In this document: piece by piece, positions 16,894 to 26,967 of the stretch
How positions within the stretch are numbered: the first letter of the stretch is position 1
How the letters are laid out: each line of letters opens with the position of its first letter
Assembly: GCA_000224765.2 (NCBI GenBank)
Contig: AGAU01000247.1
Coordinates: 1-64,000 of the forward strand
Direction: 5' to 3'
DNA from: SAR324 cluster bacterium JCVI-SC AAA005
GTDB lineage: Bacteria; SAR324; NAC60-12
Length of the DNA stretch: 64,000 bases
Translations under genes and position numbers: made by a program
The notes under the pieces: generated by a model
The model's input: only the letters and a program-made list of their open reading frames with translations
Databases searched by the model: none
What the model was told of the DNA's origin: nothing

Positions 16894-18846
16894 ATGGCAC
16901 AACAGCAATTTAAATTTAAAGATCGTCTTAGGTATCGACTTGATAACTTCTTTTCCAAAGGGGGTACAGCAGTCTTTCTTGCTCTGCTTTTCCTGTTTTT
17001 CATAGCTTTTCTGGTAATGGGTGCCTTGAGACTCTTAGCTTTTATATTTTTTCCAGATGAAAATATTGAGGAGATGGGTTTCCTTCTATGGCATGCTTTT
17101 TTTCAAATCATTGATTCAGGTTCTCTAGCAGAATTGGATGCACATTCAAATCTTGCTGGAAAACTGGTAGCCATAGCCACTATTTTTATGGGCTTGGTAC
17201 TGTTCTCAAGCATGGTGGCTTTCATCACTCAGCAGTTTGAGCTCAGGCTTTCCATTCTGAGGAAAGGTAAGAGCAAAGTTCTTGAGAGAAATCAAACTGT
17301 TATCTTGGGTTTTGACATCAGATGCTTAGAGATAATTAAGGAACTCATTGAAGCCAATGCTTCCGAAAAAGATGCGGTTGTAGTTGTCATGGCTGATCGT
17401 GAGAAGGAAGAAATGGATGATTATTTTCATGAGCACCTTCCTAACACACAAACTACTAGGATAATATGTAGAACTGGTTTGGCTTCATCACCACAAGCAC
17501 TCAGGAAAATTAGTGTTGATAAAGGTAGATCTGTCATATTGACAAATCCATCACCCCAGGTTGCGACAAACGCAGTAAAAATTCAGGGAGACTACCAAAT
17601 TCTGAAGGCAATTATGGCAATCTCTTCCGTTACTGGTGAAGACAAGATGCCTCCAGTAATAGCAAAGTTGTTTTTTGAGCGTAATCGAGACCTAGCTCGT
17701 GGAATAGCACCAGGTAAAGTCGTTGTTCTTGATGAAGATCTCATATTGGCAAAAATCCTTGTTCAAACTTCCAGAATTCCGGGATTGTCTCTTGTTTATT
17801 CACAATTAGTTGGTTTTGTAGGCGATGAAATATATTTTGCCGAAATTCCAAAATTTATTTGGGGGAAGAACTTTGGCCAAATGCAATTTCATTTTCAAAG
17901 CAGTGTTCCAATTGGACTTAGAAGATCTGATTTGATCATGCTGAATCCAAAACCAGATACAATTTTAGAGGAGGGTGATGAGGCGATAGTGATAGCCGAG
18001 GATGACTCCACAATTCACTTTTTTGAGCAGCCAGTTGTAGTTCCAACGGAACTATCATACTCCACAAACAAGGTTTTACCGAAGATTGAAAAATATTTAA
18101 TCTTTGGATGGAACCGAAAATTGCCAATTTTAGTTGATGAGTACAGTGGGTACATTCACGATGGTTCCGTAATAGATATCATTGTCCCTAGAAAATCGGA
18201 TGCAATGGAGAGAATCTTCCAGCAGTTGTCCAGTAAGCATCCCAAAGTTAGGATGACTTTACAGCAAGTCAATCCCTCAATGTCTAATTTCCCAGGGAGA
18301 TTGTATCCTCATCGATATGATAATGTGATTATCATGGCTGGAGAAAATGGTACCACTGAGGAAATCGATTCTGAAACAATTTCCATGTTGCTGAAGTTTC
18401 GGCACTTTTTTAGAGAAGTAAGAGTTAAAGGTGAAGAAGTTCACACCCAACTCATTACAGAAGTAATGGATTCCGCAAATGCCCAAATTATTCAGCAATC
18501 TGGGGTCAAAGATTTTTTGGTGAGCAATCAATTTGTTTCTAAAATGATGGCTCAGATCTCTGAGGACCCAGATGTTAATTTAGTTTATGAAGATCTTTTT
18601 CGAGAAGACGGTAGTGAGATCTATCTTAAACCTGCATGGCTATATTTTGAAAATCTACCTGCCGAACTATCTTTTGCAGATATAATGCTTGCAGCACAAA
18701 AAAGAGATGAAGTTTGTTTTGGATTGAAGATAAAATCTGAAGAATACGAACCTAAATTTGGAATTAACATAATCCCTAAGAAAGAGGAAGTGTTCACTTT
18801 AGAAGAGGGTGATATGCTAATTGTCCTTGCAGAGGATGAATACTAA
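16894..18846 (+). CDS. CASTOR/POLLUX-type ion channel protein with RCK/TrkA-N domains
   Basis: This 650-residue protein has an N-terminal membrane part (hydrophobic segments at about residues 24-50 and 92-115, with a pore-like region FFQIIDSGSLAE between them) and a large cytosolic part with two Rossmann/RCK-like repeats (NQTVILGFDIRCLEII at about 133 and EKYLIFGWNRKLPILV at about 400). The arrangement and motifs match the bacterial CASTOR/POLLUX/SYM8 conserved domain. Plant homologues are nuclear-envelope cation channels. In bacteria they are probably K+ or Ca2+ channels; the selectivity motif is not canonical (no TVGYG). It lies 30 bp before uvrB. Confidence 0.8.
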   Translation: MAQQQFKFKDRLRYRLDNFFSKGGTAVFLALLFLFFIAFLVMGALRLLAFIFFPDENIEEMGFLLWHAFFQIIDSGSLAELDAHSNLAGKLVAIATIFMGLVLFSSMVAFITQQFELRLSILRKGKSKVLERNQTVILGFDIRCLEIIKELIEANASEKDAVVVVMADREKEEMDDYFHEHLPNTQTTRIICRTGLASSPQALRKISVDKGRSVILTNPSPQVATNAVKIQGDYQILKAIMAISSVTGEDKMPPVIAKLFFERNRDLARGIAPGKVVVLDEDLILAKILVQTSRIPGLSLVYSQLVGFVGDEIYFAEIPKFIWGKNFGQMQFHFQSSVPIGLRRSDLIMLNPKPDTILEEGDEAIVIAEDDSTIHFFEQPVVVPTELSYSTNKVLPKIEKYLIFGWNRKLPILVDEYSGYIHDGSVIDIIVPRKSDAMERIFQQLSSKHPKVRMTLQQVNPSMSNFPGRLYPHRYDNVIIMAGENGTTEEIDSETISMLLKFRHFFREVRVKGEEVHTQLITEVMDSANAQIIQQSGVKDFLVSNQFVSKMMAQISEDPDVNLVYEDLFREDGSEIYLKPAWLYFENLPAELSFADIMLAAQKRDEVCFGLKIKSEEYEPKFGINIIPKKEEVFTLEEGDMLIVLAEDEY

Positions 18847-18876
18847 TCTTCGATAGTAAAATTCAACACATCATCA

Positions 18877-20859
18877 ATGTCTGAAATCTTTCGGATGCAG
18901 GCTGACTATCAACCTTCAGGTGATCAGCCTACAGCCATCGAATTCCTTTGCAATAATCTTGAATCAGAAGTAAGAGACCAGATTCTACTGGGCATCACCG
19001 GATCTGGGAAAACTTTTACGATGGCTAGCATTATAGCAAAGTTGCAGCGGCCCGCCTTAGTACTCGCTCACAACAAAACTCTTGCAGCACAGCTTTACAA
19101 TGAATTCCAACAGTTTTTTCCAGAAAATGCAGTTGAATACTTCGTAAGCTTTTACGATTACTATCAACCGGAAGCCTATGTTCCCCAAAGAGATTTGTTT
19201 ATTGAAAAAGACACTGCACTAAATGACGAGTTAGACCGCCTCCGCCTTTCAGCCACTCGCTCCATACTTGAACGGAAAGATGTTGTTATTGTCAGTAGTG
19301 TCTCATGCATCTATGGATTGGGAGATCCTGAGGAGTATGGGCAAATGTTGCTCTATTTGCGCCAAGGTGACCGTTACAGGAGAGGGAAACTATTAGAAAG
19401 ATTGGTAGAAATTCGCTATGAACGTAACGATTATGACTTTCACCGCGGGACTTTCCGTGTTCGTGGAGATGTAATCGAGATTTACATGGCAGAAGCTGAA
19501 TATGCAGTAAGAGTTGAACTTTGGGGAGATGAAATTGAAAACATTAGCAAATTTGACCCACTTACAGGGAAGCGAATTGCGGGTCTCCGACACTTTGTAA
19601 TCTACCCCGCTTCACACTACGTTACAGGTTTAGATACGATCCCAACCACAATCAATATGATCCGTGAAGAACTTCAAAAGCGACTGGAAGAACTGCATTC
19701 CCAAGGGAAGTTGGTCGAATATCACCGCCTGAAGCAAAGAACCGAACATGATATTGAAATGATTGAGGAAACAGGATTTTGTCAAGGAATTGAAAACTAC
19801 AGCCGCATCATACAGCGTAGGCCTCCTGGATCTGCTCCAACTACCCTACTCAATTATCTGCCAGAAAACGCAATCATATTTGTAGACGAGAGCCATGTAA
19901 GCCTTCCGCAAGTTAGAGGGATGTACATGGGTGATAGAAGTCGCAAAACCACATTGGTAGAGCATGGATTTCGACTGCCGTCAGCAATTGATAATCGTCC
20001 ACTTACTTTCGAGGAATTTGAAAAAGTAGACATCCCATTAATATATGTTTCAGCCACTCCAGGTGAATACGAGCTTCAGAAAGCAGGGCAGCAAGTAGCA
20101 GAGCTGGTTATTCGCCCTACTGGACTGGTGGACCCTCCTATCGAAATAAGGCCTGTGATCGGCCAAGTCGATGACATGCTTGAAGAAATACGCATTCGCG
20201 TTGACAAAGAAGAAAGAGTTTTGATTACAACTCTAACAAAGCGTATGGCGGAGGACCTGACAGATTATTACAAAGATCTTGGTGTGAGAGTGGTCTACAT
20301 GCACTCAGATGTTGATGCAGTGGAACGAACACAGATTCTGCATGATCTTAGAATGGGCAAATATGATGTTTTGGTGGGAATCAACTTACTTCGTGAAGGA
20401 CTTGATTTGCCAGAGGTGTCGCTTGTGGGAATTTTTGATTCGGACAAAGAGGGATTTCTGAGATCTACACGTTCCCTGATTCAGACTTGTGGTCGGGCTG
20501 CAAGGAATGTTAACGGACAAGTATTGATGTACGCTGATCGAATTACAAAATCGATGCAGGAAACTATTGACATCACAAAAGCTCGGAGAATTAGGCAACT
20601 GGATTACAATGAAAAAAACAACATAACTCCAACAACTGTAAAACGTTTTGTGGCGCCTTCTTTACGCACTGAAATGGCGGAAGAAGAAGTAGTTGAAGAT
20701 GCTGCTCCAGCTTATCAAAATCAGAGTAAAATTGAGGATAGGATAGTGGAACTTGAAGCAGATATGAGAACAGCTGCGGGTAATCTTGAATTTGAGTTTG
20801 CTGCAAAATTGCGAGACCAGATTAAGAAGTTAAAATTGTCAATTGGTTCAGCAGATTGA
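18877..20859 (+). CDS. uvrB: Excinuclease ABC subunit UvrB
   Basis: The 660-residue DNA-damage-verifying helicase-like subunit of UvrABC is full length. Walker A is [10 protein letters not shown], near residue 40. The beta-hairpin region [15 protein letters not shown], Walker B-like [12 protein letters not shown], helicase motif V-VI ([21 protein letters not shown]) and the C-terminal UVR motif ([14 protein letters not shown]) that binds UvrC are all present. The start at 18877 gives the standard [18 protein letters not shown]-terminus. Its stop overlaps the start of the next gene. Confidence 0.97.
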   Translation: MSEIFRMQADYQPSGDQPTAIEFLCNNLESEVRDQILLGITGSGKTFTMASIIAKLQRPALVLAHNKTLAAQLYNEFQQFFPENAVEYFVSFYDYYQPEAYVPQRDLFIEKDTALNDELDRLRLSATRSILERKDVVIVSSVSCIYGLGDPEEYGQMLLYLRQGDRYRRGKLLERLVEIRYERNDYDFHRGTFRVRGDVIEIYMAEAEYAVRVELWGDEIENISKFDPLTGKRIAGLRHFVIYPASHYVTGLDTIPTTINMIREELQKRLEELHSQGKLVEYHRLKQRTEHDIEMIEETGFCQGIENYSRIIQRRPPGSAPTTLLNYLPENAIIFVDESHVSLPQVRGMYMGDRSRKTTLVEHGFRLPSAIDNRPLTFEEFEKVDIPLIYVSATPGEYELQKAGQQVAELVIRPTGLVDPPIEIRPVIGQVDDMLEEIRIRVDKEERVLITTLTKRMAEDLTDYYKDLGVRVVYMHSDVDAVERTQILHDLRMGKYDVLVGINLLREGLDLPEVSLVGIFDSDKEGFLRSTRSLIQTCGRAARNVNGQVLMYADRITKSMQETIDITKARRIRQLDYNEKNNITPTTVKRFVAPSLRTEMAEEEVVEDAAPAYQNQSKIEDRIVELEADMRTAAGNLEFEFAAKLRDQIKKLKLSIGSAD

Positions 20860-22793
20860 GAAGACTTAATCAATTCATAAGTCTTAAAATAAAAATTCCA
20901 TTGTATCCTACCCCACTTTGGATCTTTTTTAGTGCTTCATTTTGCCTTACATCATTAATTCGCATCTCACTTCTTTTTGAACAAACTGAGCTCCATCCCA
21001 GAATATTAAAGACTTTTTCGTTAGGTCTGGGCTATGACCTAATGAATGCAGCATTGATTACTCTTGTAATCGGGCTGTTACCGTTAACAAATCGTTTGTT
21101 TAAAATTTTCAGTACTTTGCTCTTCATCGCAATAGCGGTCTTTTCCTTCATTGATTATCAATATTTACTTCAATTCGGCTCGCACCTTCCTTTTCATACG
21201 CTTGAGTATCTTCACGCACCCCAACACTTTTCGTCAACCATTATTGCTGCTCTGCATCACCCAAGTTTTTTACTGATTGTCTTTTTCCCTATTTCAGGTT
21301 TTGTCTTTGTTGCGTTTCATTTCCAAAAAAATGAACAGTCATGGAAGCAAAAGTTACCCATACGGACTGTCAGCCTGATTACTTTATTTGTGATTGGTGG
21401 GAGCGCAGGCAGTTACAGTAATTCTTATGTTGGAAAAAATATTGATGATCCATTGACTTCAGCTGCATTAAATTATTTCTTTTGGACTCAAGATCGTGAG
21501 AAAGAAGAAGCGCACAAAAAACCTACCCAGGCCTTGGAGTTAATTGAATCCAGTATGCTGGGCAAGCTTCCATCAGATCCAATTTATAGTGAGTATCCTC
21601 TTGTCCGAGAACACAACGCTAATGGCTGTTCAATCAAGGTGACCGAACTAGCCAATTTGCTTTGTCCAGATACTTCCAAAAAACTAAATATAATTTTGCT
21701 TTTGATGGAATCCTTCCGAGCATCTGAAATTGGGGTCTATGGTAGTAAAATTAATTTGACTCCAAAATTTGACGAATGGTCAAAAAAAGGAATTCTATTC
21801 AAGAATTTTTACGCAAACGGCTTTCAAACTCGCCACGGTGAAATCGCAACCTATTGCTCAGTGATGCCGAATTATGGTGTTGCAGTAATGAAAAGCTATG
21901 CGAAAAATCAATTTCGCTGTTTGCCATCAGTACTTCAAGAAAAAGGATATTCAACAACTTGGTTTCATGCCGGTGATGCAAGTTTTGATGGACAAGCATC
22001 ATTTTTTAAAGAAAATGGTTTTGAAAAAATTGTCGATAAATTTGATTTTCCATGGGATACGGAAGAGTTAGGTTGGGGTTATTCAGATGGGGCTCTTTTC
22101 CAAAAACTTTTATCTTCTTTACCCCAACTGAGAGTACCTTTTTTTGCTTCAGCATTGACGATTACAAATCATCACCCATTCACAGTTCCACCGGAATATG
22201 ATCTGGGGTTGGGTACTCAAGCTCTGCACAAATACTACAATTCTGTCCATTACATGGACTCAAAATTGGGAGAGTTCCTATCACTTGCTGAAAAAACAAC
22301 TTGGTTTGAAAATACAATCATCATTGTTACGGCAGATACCTCTAGCTTCTTGACGCCCCAATCAGAGCCCAAAGATTTTGGTGAATTTGTATCGATTCGA
22401 TCCCAAATACCATTGTTAATTCTAGGAGGGCCAATTAAGCAAAATGCGGAAATTAAAGACTTCGGAAGTCAAATAGACCTGGCTCCAACGATCATGGATC
22501 TACTTAGTTTGGCCTGGACTAGCCCATGGGTTGGGAAATCCTTGATTGGGCATCAAGATCTTCCGATTGCATATACGAATAGACCCGGAAGTTACTGGGC
22601 GGTAATGAGTGAATCAGGGAGTGTCTTTTCTGAGAATGATAATAAGTTCCACGTTGATAATCTAATTGATCCTTATGTAGAAGACAGATTAAAATCTTTG
22701 GGAACTTCTTGGTTAAAAGTGACGAGTTGGCTACTTCAAGAGGATCTCTATTGGCCAAAATTCGATAAGAATAACCAAGTGGTTTTCCAATAA
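20856..22793 (+). CDS. LtaS/OpgB-like membrane sulfatase-fold phosphotransferase
   Basis: The 645-residue protein has about five N-terminal membrane helices (to about residue 185) followed by a large periplasmic alkaline-phosphatase-superfamily domain. Markers are [16 protein letters not shown] (first metal-binding Glu), [15 protein letters not shown] with the likely Thr nucleophile, [22 protein letters not shown] and IIVTADTSS. Gram-positive relatives make lipoteichoic acid; Gram-negative ones add phosphoglycerol or phosphoethanolamine to glucans or lipid A. The substrate is not predictable here. The TTG start at 20856 overlaps the uvrB stop by 4 nt; the next Met is at about residue 63, inside the membrane domain. 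Confidence 0.8.
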   Translation: MRRLNQFISLKIKIPLYPTPLWIFFSASFCLTSLIRISLLFEQTELHPRILKTFSLGLGYDLMNAALITLVIGLLPLTNRLFKIFSTLLFIAIAVFSFIDYQYLLQFGSHLPFHTLEYLHAPQHFSSTIIAALHHPSFLLIVFFPISGFVFVAFHFQKNEQSWKQKLPIRTVSLITLFVIGGSAGSYSNSYVGKNIDDPLTSAALNYFFWTQDREKEEAHKKPTQALELIESSMLGKLPSDPIYSEYPLVREHNANGCSIKVTELANLLCPDTSKKLNIILLLMESFRASEIGVYGSKINLTPKFDEWSKKGILFKNFYANGFQTRHGEIATYCSVMPNYGVAVMKSYAKNQFRCLPSVLQEKGYSTTWFHAGDASFDGQASFFKENGFEKIVDKFDFPWDTEELGWGYSDGALFQKLLSSLPQLRVPFFASALTITNHHPFTVPPEYDLGLGTQALHKYYNSVHYMDSKLGEFLSLAEKTTWFENTIIIVTADTSSFLTPQSEPKDFGEFVSIRSQIPLLILGGPIKQNAEIKDFGSQIDLAPTIMDLLSLAWTSPWVGKSLIGHQDLPIAYTNRPGSYWAVMSESGSVFSENDNKFHVDNLIDPYVEDRLKSLGTSWLKVTSWLLQEDLYWPKFDKNNQVVFQ

Positions 22794-22814
22794 AAGAATT
22801 AAACAGATGAAAAT

Positions 22815-23891
22815 ATGTTTCAGAAATTATTTTTTTTGATAATCAGCCTACTTCTGAGTTTTGAATTATCCTTAGCACGCCCAAAAATTTCTTTAGATGA
22901 ACGAGAAAACATTCGAATTTATGCGGATACCAGTCCTGCTGTTGTAAACATCAGTTCTATCGCAGTAAATTATGATTTCTTCTATCGTCCGATGCCGTCA
23001 GAGGCAGGTTCTGGTACGGGCTTCTTTATCGATCGAGATGGGCACATTGTCACCAATTTTCATGTAATTGAAGGAGCACAAGAATTAATTGTCACGATGC
23101 TGGATGAAAGTCGATGGGAAGCCAATGTAGTTGGTGTAGATCCAAACAATGATTTGGCTGTGATTAAAGTTGATATTCCAGAAGAAAGGGTAAAGGTTTT
23201 ACTGATGACCAATTCAGATGAAGTATTTGTTGGCCAGAAAGTCTTGGCTTTGGGAAATCCTTTTGGCCTACAACACACCCTTACCACAGGAATTATCAGC
23301 GCTTTGGGCAGAACGATTGAGGCCCAGAATGGAAGAAAGATTGAAGGTGTACTACAGACTGATGCAGCAATCAACCCAGGGAATTCTGGTGGGCCTTTAC
23401 TGAATAGCGCGGGGCTTGTTGTAGGAATCAATTCAGCAATTATTGGTTCAGCAGGAAGTGTGGGGATTGGTTTTGCGATTCCTAGTAACACTGCCCGAAA
23501 AATCATCCCAGATTTGATTGAGCATGGATACGTTCAACGACCATGGTTAGGTGTTGAGCCAATTCCTACTCGTTACTTGCGAAGAGCTGGGTTAAGTGTA
23601 CCAGACGGTTTATTGGTAGCTCGTGTTGTTGTCGGTACCGCTGCTGGAACTGCTGGTTTAAGGGGGGCCGATCGAGAAATCATTGTTGGCCGTTATCGAG
23701 TTCCCTGGGGAGGTGATATTCTAACAAAACTTGATGGAGAACCCCTCAGTAATCTTGAGGATCTAGCGCGAATAATTGATGTTCACCAACCTGGAGAAAC
23801 ATTGAACATTACATTTGTTCGAGATGGTAAAACCTACCGAACCAAAGTGAAATTGACCAAACGTCCCCGACCCTCCTTAATAAGTAGATAG
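22815..23891 (+). CDS. HtrA/DegP-family periplasmic serine protease
   Basis: This 358-residue protein has a signal peptide or anchor (FFLIISLLLSFELSLA), a trypsin-like domain with the complete triad His83 (TNFHVIEGA), Asp113 (NNDLAVIKV) and Ser191 (GNSGGPL), and one C-terminal PDZ domain (about 245-350). With a single PDZ it resembles DegS or short HtrA rather than two-PDZ DegP. Such proteases degrade or sense misfolded envelope proteins. The PDZ region contains an insertion (VVGTAAGTAGLRGADREI) that is common in some proteobacterial HtrA paralogues. It follows the sulfatase-fold gene by 21 bp. Confidence 0.9.
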   Translation: MFQKLFFLIISLLLSFELSLARPKISLDERENIRIYADTSPAVVNISSIAVNYDFFYRPMPSEAGSGTGFFIDRDGHIVTNFHVIEGAQELIVTMLDESRWEANVVGVDPNNDLAVIKVDIPEERVKVLLMTNSDEVFVGQKVLALGNPFGLQHTLTTGIISALGRTIEAQNGRKIEGVLQTDAAINPGNSGGPLLNSAGLVVGINSAIIGSAGSVGIGFAIPSNTARKIIPDLIEHGYVQRPWLGVEPIPTRYLRRAGLSVPDGLLVARVVVGTAAGTAGLRGADREIIVGRYRVPWGGDILTKLDGEPLSNLEDLARIIDVHQPGETLNITFVRDGKTYRTKVKLTKRPRPSLISR

Positions 23892-23996
23892 TTATAAATT
23901 TATAAATATAAACAGCAATTTGTCATAATGTGCATACATTTTGAAGATGTTTTAAAGATTCATATGGAATTGATAACTCTTCACTGCAATTGCTTC

Positions 23997-24803
23997 ATGA
24001 CACGATTACTTGTCATTGGCGACGTACACGGTTGCCTTATCGAATTGGAAAATCTCTTAAGAAAACTTAGATACCAAATCAAACAAGACAGGCTAGTTTT
24101 TGTTGGGGATCTCCTAAATAAAGGACCTTCGGGTGCCGAAACAATATCCTTCGTAAACGATCTTAAAGATGATGGAGGAGAAGTAATTTATGTGAGGGGT
24201 AACCATGATGAGAAGTATCTGCAATTCTATAATCAATTTTCCAACAGACTTCTCAAAGAGCAGACACCACCACGCCGATTGTGTCAAGGATGGTTGGGAC
24301 CTGATGGTCACAAAACTATCAGCAAAATGAAAGGTCGTGATTGGAGACTCCTCCTAGGTACACCCCTTTCTTTTCAAACAGGTAACATTACTGTTATACA
24401 TGGAGGTCTGTCCTCAAAAATTCACTGTAAGCCCAAGCATCTTTTGGACTCCAAGAGTTTTTCCTCTAAACGCAGGGCTCAAATCAAATCTTTAATGTAC
24501 ATTAGGTATCTTCGCAGGGATGGGACAGTCCCCAATCACAATGAAACTAGAGGCCTAGTTCCTTGGCAAGATCTTTATGATGGCCGTTTTGGTTGGGTGG
24601 TTTATGGTCATCAACCCACATCTCATGTCCTTCATAACGGAAAAACCATTGGGATTGATACAGCGTGCTGTTACGGAAATCGACTCACAGCGCTAGTGCA
24701 AGAACCTGATTCTCAAATTTATTGGGAATCTGTTTCAGCACGGTCATTTTACGCGAATTGTTCTCCTCCAAAACGACTCAAGAGGGTTGCCACTGCAGTT
24801 TGA
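23997..24803 (+). CDS. ApaH/PP2A-like metallophosphoesterase
   Basis: The protein belongs to the calcineurin-like PPP superfamily, with motifs GDVHGC, GDLLNKGP, RGNHDE, HGGLS and YGHQP that bind the dinuclear metal centre. Such enzymes hydrolyse diadenosine tetraphosphate (ApaH) or phosphoproteins. The frame is open from an ATG at 23928, but the fold begins directly after the ATG at 23997 (MTRLLVIGDVHG), so the later start is more likely; neither has a strong Shine-Dalgarno. About 269 residues from the later start. It stands alone downstream of the protease gene. Confidence 0.8.
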   Translation: MTRLLVIGDVHGCLIELENLLRKLRYQIKQDRLVFVGDLLNKGPSGAETISFVNDLKDDGGEVIYVRGNHDEKYLQFYNQFSNRLLKEQTPPRRLCQGWLGPDGHKTISKMKGRDWRLLLGTPLSFQTGNITVIHGGLSSKIHCKPKHLLDSKSFSSKRRAQIKSLMYIRYLRRDGTVPNHNETRGLVPWQDLYDGRFGWVVYGHQPTSHVLHNGKTIGIDTACCYGNRLTALVQEPDSQIYWESVSARSFYANCSPPKRLKRVATAV

Positions 24804-24814
24804 ACTGAATCATA

Positions 24815-25026
24815 TCAAGAATGTCCTGAATCTGGAACTCTCAATCCTTGCTGTAAATCGCTAAGATTTGAAAAAATTTTAGGGCTGATGGGAGTTGCTA
24901 ATTGATAAAATCGATCTCCTAAATAAAGAATAACTTGATTGGGAAAAGCTCATTCTACTGGAAGTAGACATAGGGTTTCACCAATGAATTTTAAATTGTA
25001 ATGACCAATCGCATCAATGCATCTGA
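24815..25026 (-). pseudogene. Possible decayed coding fragment (one internal TGA)
   Basis: Read on the minus strand, about 70 codons are open apart from a single TGA. The peptide looks protein-like on both sides of it (for example HYNLKFIGETLCLLPVE before, and VILYLGDRFYQLATPIS after). There is no start codon and no recognised family. It may be the remains of a lost gene or chance. Confidence 0.25.
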
Positions 25027-25220
25027 ATTAAAATTCTGAAGGGTTTGTAGAAACTCTTTCCTTAATTCATTATGGAAAGAGCATATCTAAAACATTCCGG
25101 TATCCTTAATCAGGTAATTGATTTAGGAATGAAATGGGTCTGTTACATGGACTGGGATTTGTATTCATGAAAGGAGTTATATTTGAAATCCAATGAATAG
25201 CCCTCCGAGATAGACACTCA
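25027..25220. other. Intergenic region upstream of the outer-membrane protein gene
   Basis: Nothing recognisable was found apart from a 32-codon ORF at 25072-25170 without known similarity. The region probably carries the promoter for the two genes that follow. Confidence 0.3.
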
Positions 25221-25880
25221 GTGACTCATCCCTTTTATTCTCTCTTTATTCATTTACTTCTACTTTTTATAATCAGTAAAATTGTTCTAGCTGAAGAATT
25301 AACCCGTCAAAGTTATCCAGTTCAAATGACAACGACTTCGATTGGAGACGGCTTTTGGATAGGATTGTTTGTTAAGGAAGATCTTTTGTTAGGCTTGCAA
25401 TTCACCAATCACTCAACAAATTTTACCAGATATGAGAACTATGAACATAGTATTAGCCAGCAAAGTCAGGTTGTTCTCATTTTTAATCGATGGAATCCTT
25501 TAAAGGAAACGGCATTGTTTCTTCAGAGTGGCATTGCTCATCGAAAGCAGTATGAAGATACTGTTTTCAGGCGAGATCACTATCAAGGAGATACCTTGGT
25601 TGCTTACGGACGGTTTGGAAACATCAAGGTTGTCTGGCCAGAATGGGCAGCTAATCTTGGCGTAGGCTGGCATTGGTGTTCAGATCAAGGATTCAGTGGA
25701 GGTTTTGGTTACGGGTTGCTTGTGAGTGAACGTCCCAAGATGACAACTAATTCATCTGATTGGACTGTTACCGAAGCCGAGGATAAATATTTTCAAGAAC
25801 AACAAGAAAAAACTCGTGAAAAACTTAACCAGCTAGCATTTTGGCCATTATACTCCGCCAGTTTTGGTTGGACATTCTAG
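25221..25880 (+). CDS. Outer-membrane beta-barrel-like protein
   Basis: This 219-residue protein starts at a GTG and has a signal peptide (FIHLLLLFIISKIVLAEE, cleavage after LA). The mature part has alternating aromatic and polar residues and ends in Phe (YSASFGWTF), which is typical of outer-membrane barrels recognised by BamA. Only one Cys is present (WHWCSDQ). No family is recognised. It lies 13 bp before menA and may be co-transcribed. Confidence 0.65.
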   Translation: MTHPFYSLFIHLLLLFIISKIVLAEELTRQSYPVQMTTTSIGDGFWIGLFVKEDLLLGLQFTNHSTNFTRYENYEHSISQQSQVVLIFNRWNPLKETALFLQSGIAHRKQYEDTVFRRDHYQGDTLVAYGRFGNIKVVWPEWAANLGVGWHWCSDQGFSGGFGYGLLVSERPKMTTNSSDWTVTEAEDKYFQEQQEKTREKLNQLAFWPLYSASFGWTF

Positions 25881-25893
25881 ACTGCCATTATGA

Positions 25894-26814
25894 TTGAATG
25901 TGAATCACATAAGTAATCTCTGGATTCAAAGATCAGCTTGGTTAATAGCAATTAGACCAAAAACACTAGGAGCAGCTGTTGGCCCAGTCCTGATCGGTAC
26001 AGCGATAGCGATTTCAGATGGAATGTTTCATCTTCTTTCATGCCTATTATGTTTCTTAGCTGCAATCCTGATTCAAATTGGAACCAATTTTTCTAATGAC
26101 TATTATGACTTTTTAAAAGGTGCAGATACTTCGGAACGTCTCGGACCAAAGAGAGTAACACAATCAGGGCTCTTGGAACCCGATGCGGTGAAACAATTGT
26201 TTGTAATTGTCTTTGGTATGGCAGTGCTGTGTGGAGTTTTTCTGGTTGTCAGAGGTGGCTGGCCAATTTTACTAATTGGACTACTCTCAATTGCTTCGGG
26301 CATTCTTTATACAGGTGGACCATTCCCTCTTGCATACCATGGGTTTGGTGACATCTTTGTCCTTCTGTTCTTTGGTCCAATCGCAGTATCAGGAGCATAT
26401 TATGTTCAAGCACTTGAGTGGAGAGAGTTGACGATTCTAGCTGGTCTCATTCCTGGATTTACTGCCACTGCGTTGATTGCGATAAACAACCTTCGTGATG
26501 CTCCCACTGATGTAAAAGTTGATAAGCGAACCTTGGCAGTAAGATTTGGAGAGAATTTTGTTCGCAGAGAGATTCAGTTCGCTCTAATTCTGGGTGCAGT
26601 TTTACCAGTACTATTGGTTGTTATGCAACCAAGTCAATGGCCTGCCTTACTTAGTTTATTGGTGTTATGGCCCATTTTTGGTGTGATCAAAGTAGTCCTT
26701 TCAGATACAAAAGGTTGTGAGTTGAATGTGGTTTTGGCCACCACTGGAAAAATACTTTTGATTCAGTCACTTCTTTTTTCAGTGGGATGGGCCGCGCCAG
26801 TTCTCTTGAAATAG
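25894..26814 (+). CDS. menA: 1,4-dihydroxy-2-naphthoate polyprenyltransferase (UbiA family)
   Basis: The 306-residue integral membrane prenyltransferase makes demethylmenaquinone. It has the N-terminal AIRPKTLGAAVGPVLIG typical of MenA, the first Asp-rich motif NFSNDYYDFLKGAD (about 66-79), which binds Mg-pyrophosphate, and the second motif NNLRDAPTDVKVDKRT (about 198-213). About nine hydrophobic helices. The likely start is the TTG at 25894; a GTG at 25900 is an alternative. It indicates menaquinone use. No other men genes are in the window. Confidence 0.92.
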   Translation: MNVNHISNLWIQRSAWLIAIRPKTLGAAVGPVLIGTAIAISDGMFHLLSCLLCFLAAILIQIGTNFSNDYYDFLKGADTSERLGPKRVTQSGLLEPDAVKQLFVIVFGMAVLCGVFLVVRGGWPILLIGLLSIASGILYTGGPFPLAYHGFGDIFVLLFFGPIAVSGAYYVQALEWRELTILAGLIPGFTATALIAINNLRDAPTDVKVDKRTLAVRFGENFVRREIQFALILGAVLPVLLVVMQPSQWPALLSLLVLWPIFGVIKVVLSDTKGCELNVVLATTGKILLIQSLLFSVGWAAPVLLK

Positions 26815-26925
26815 TTATTGTTCTAAAAATCCGAAAAATAAAATAATTCTAAATGATTCAGAGTAGTTGGTTTGTGTAGGGTAGAGCAGGTGATTCCATT
26901 GCTGGAGTACCCTTGCCCCCCCTCC

Positions 26926-26959
26926 GAACCGTGCTTGCAACTTTCACTGCACACGGCTC
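26926..26959 (-). ncRNA. Group II intron domain V catalytic hairpin
   Basis: This 34-nt hairpin has the canonical form: GAGCCGTGTGC at the 5' side, the GAAA tetraloop (in AGTGAAAGTT) and GCACGGTTC at the 3' side. It contains the catalytic AGC-like triad position and the two-nt bulge. It lies 8 nt after the maturase stop codon, as expected for a maturase gene in domain IV. Confidence 0.9.
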
Positions 26960-26967
26960 TCCACATT

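Noticed and set aside
23060..23506. 148-codon minus-strand open frame
   Set aside because: Antisense shadow of the HtrA protease gene; low-complexity composition.
25072..25170. 32-codon plus-strand ORF
   Set aside because: No ribosome-binding site, family or coupling; too short to support.
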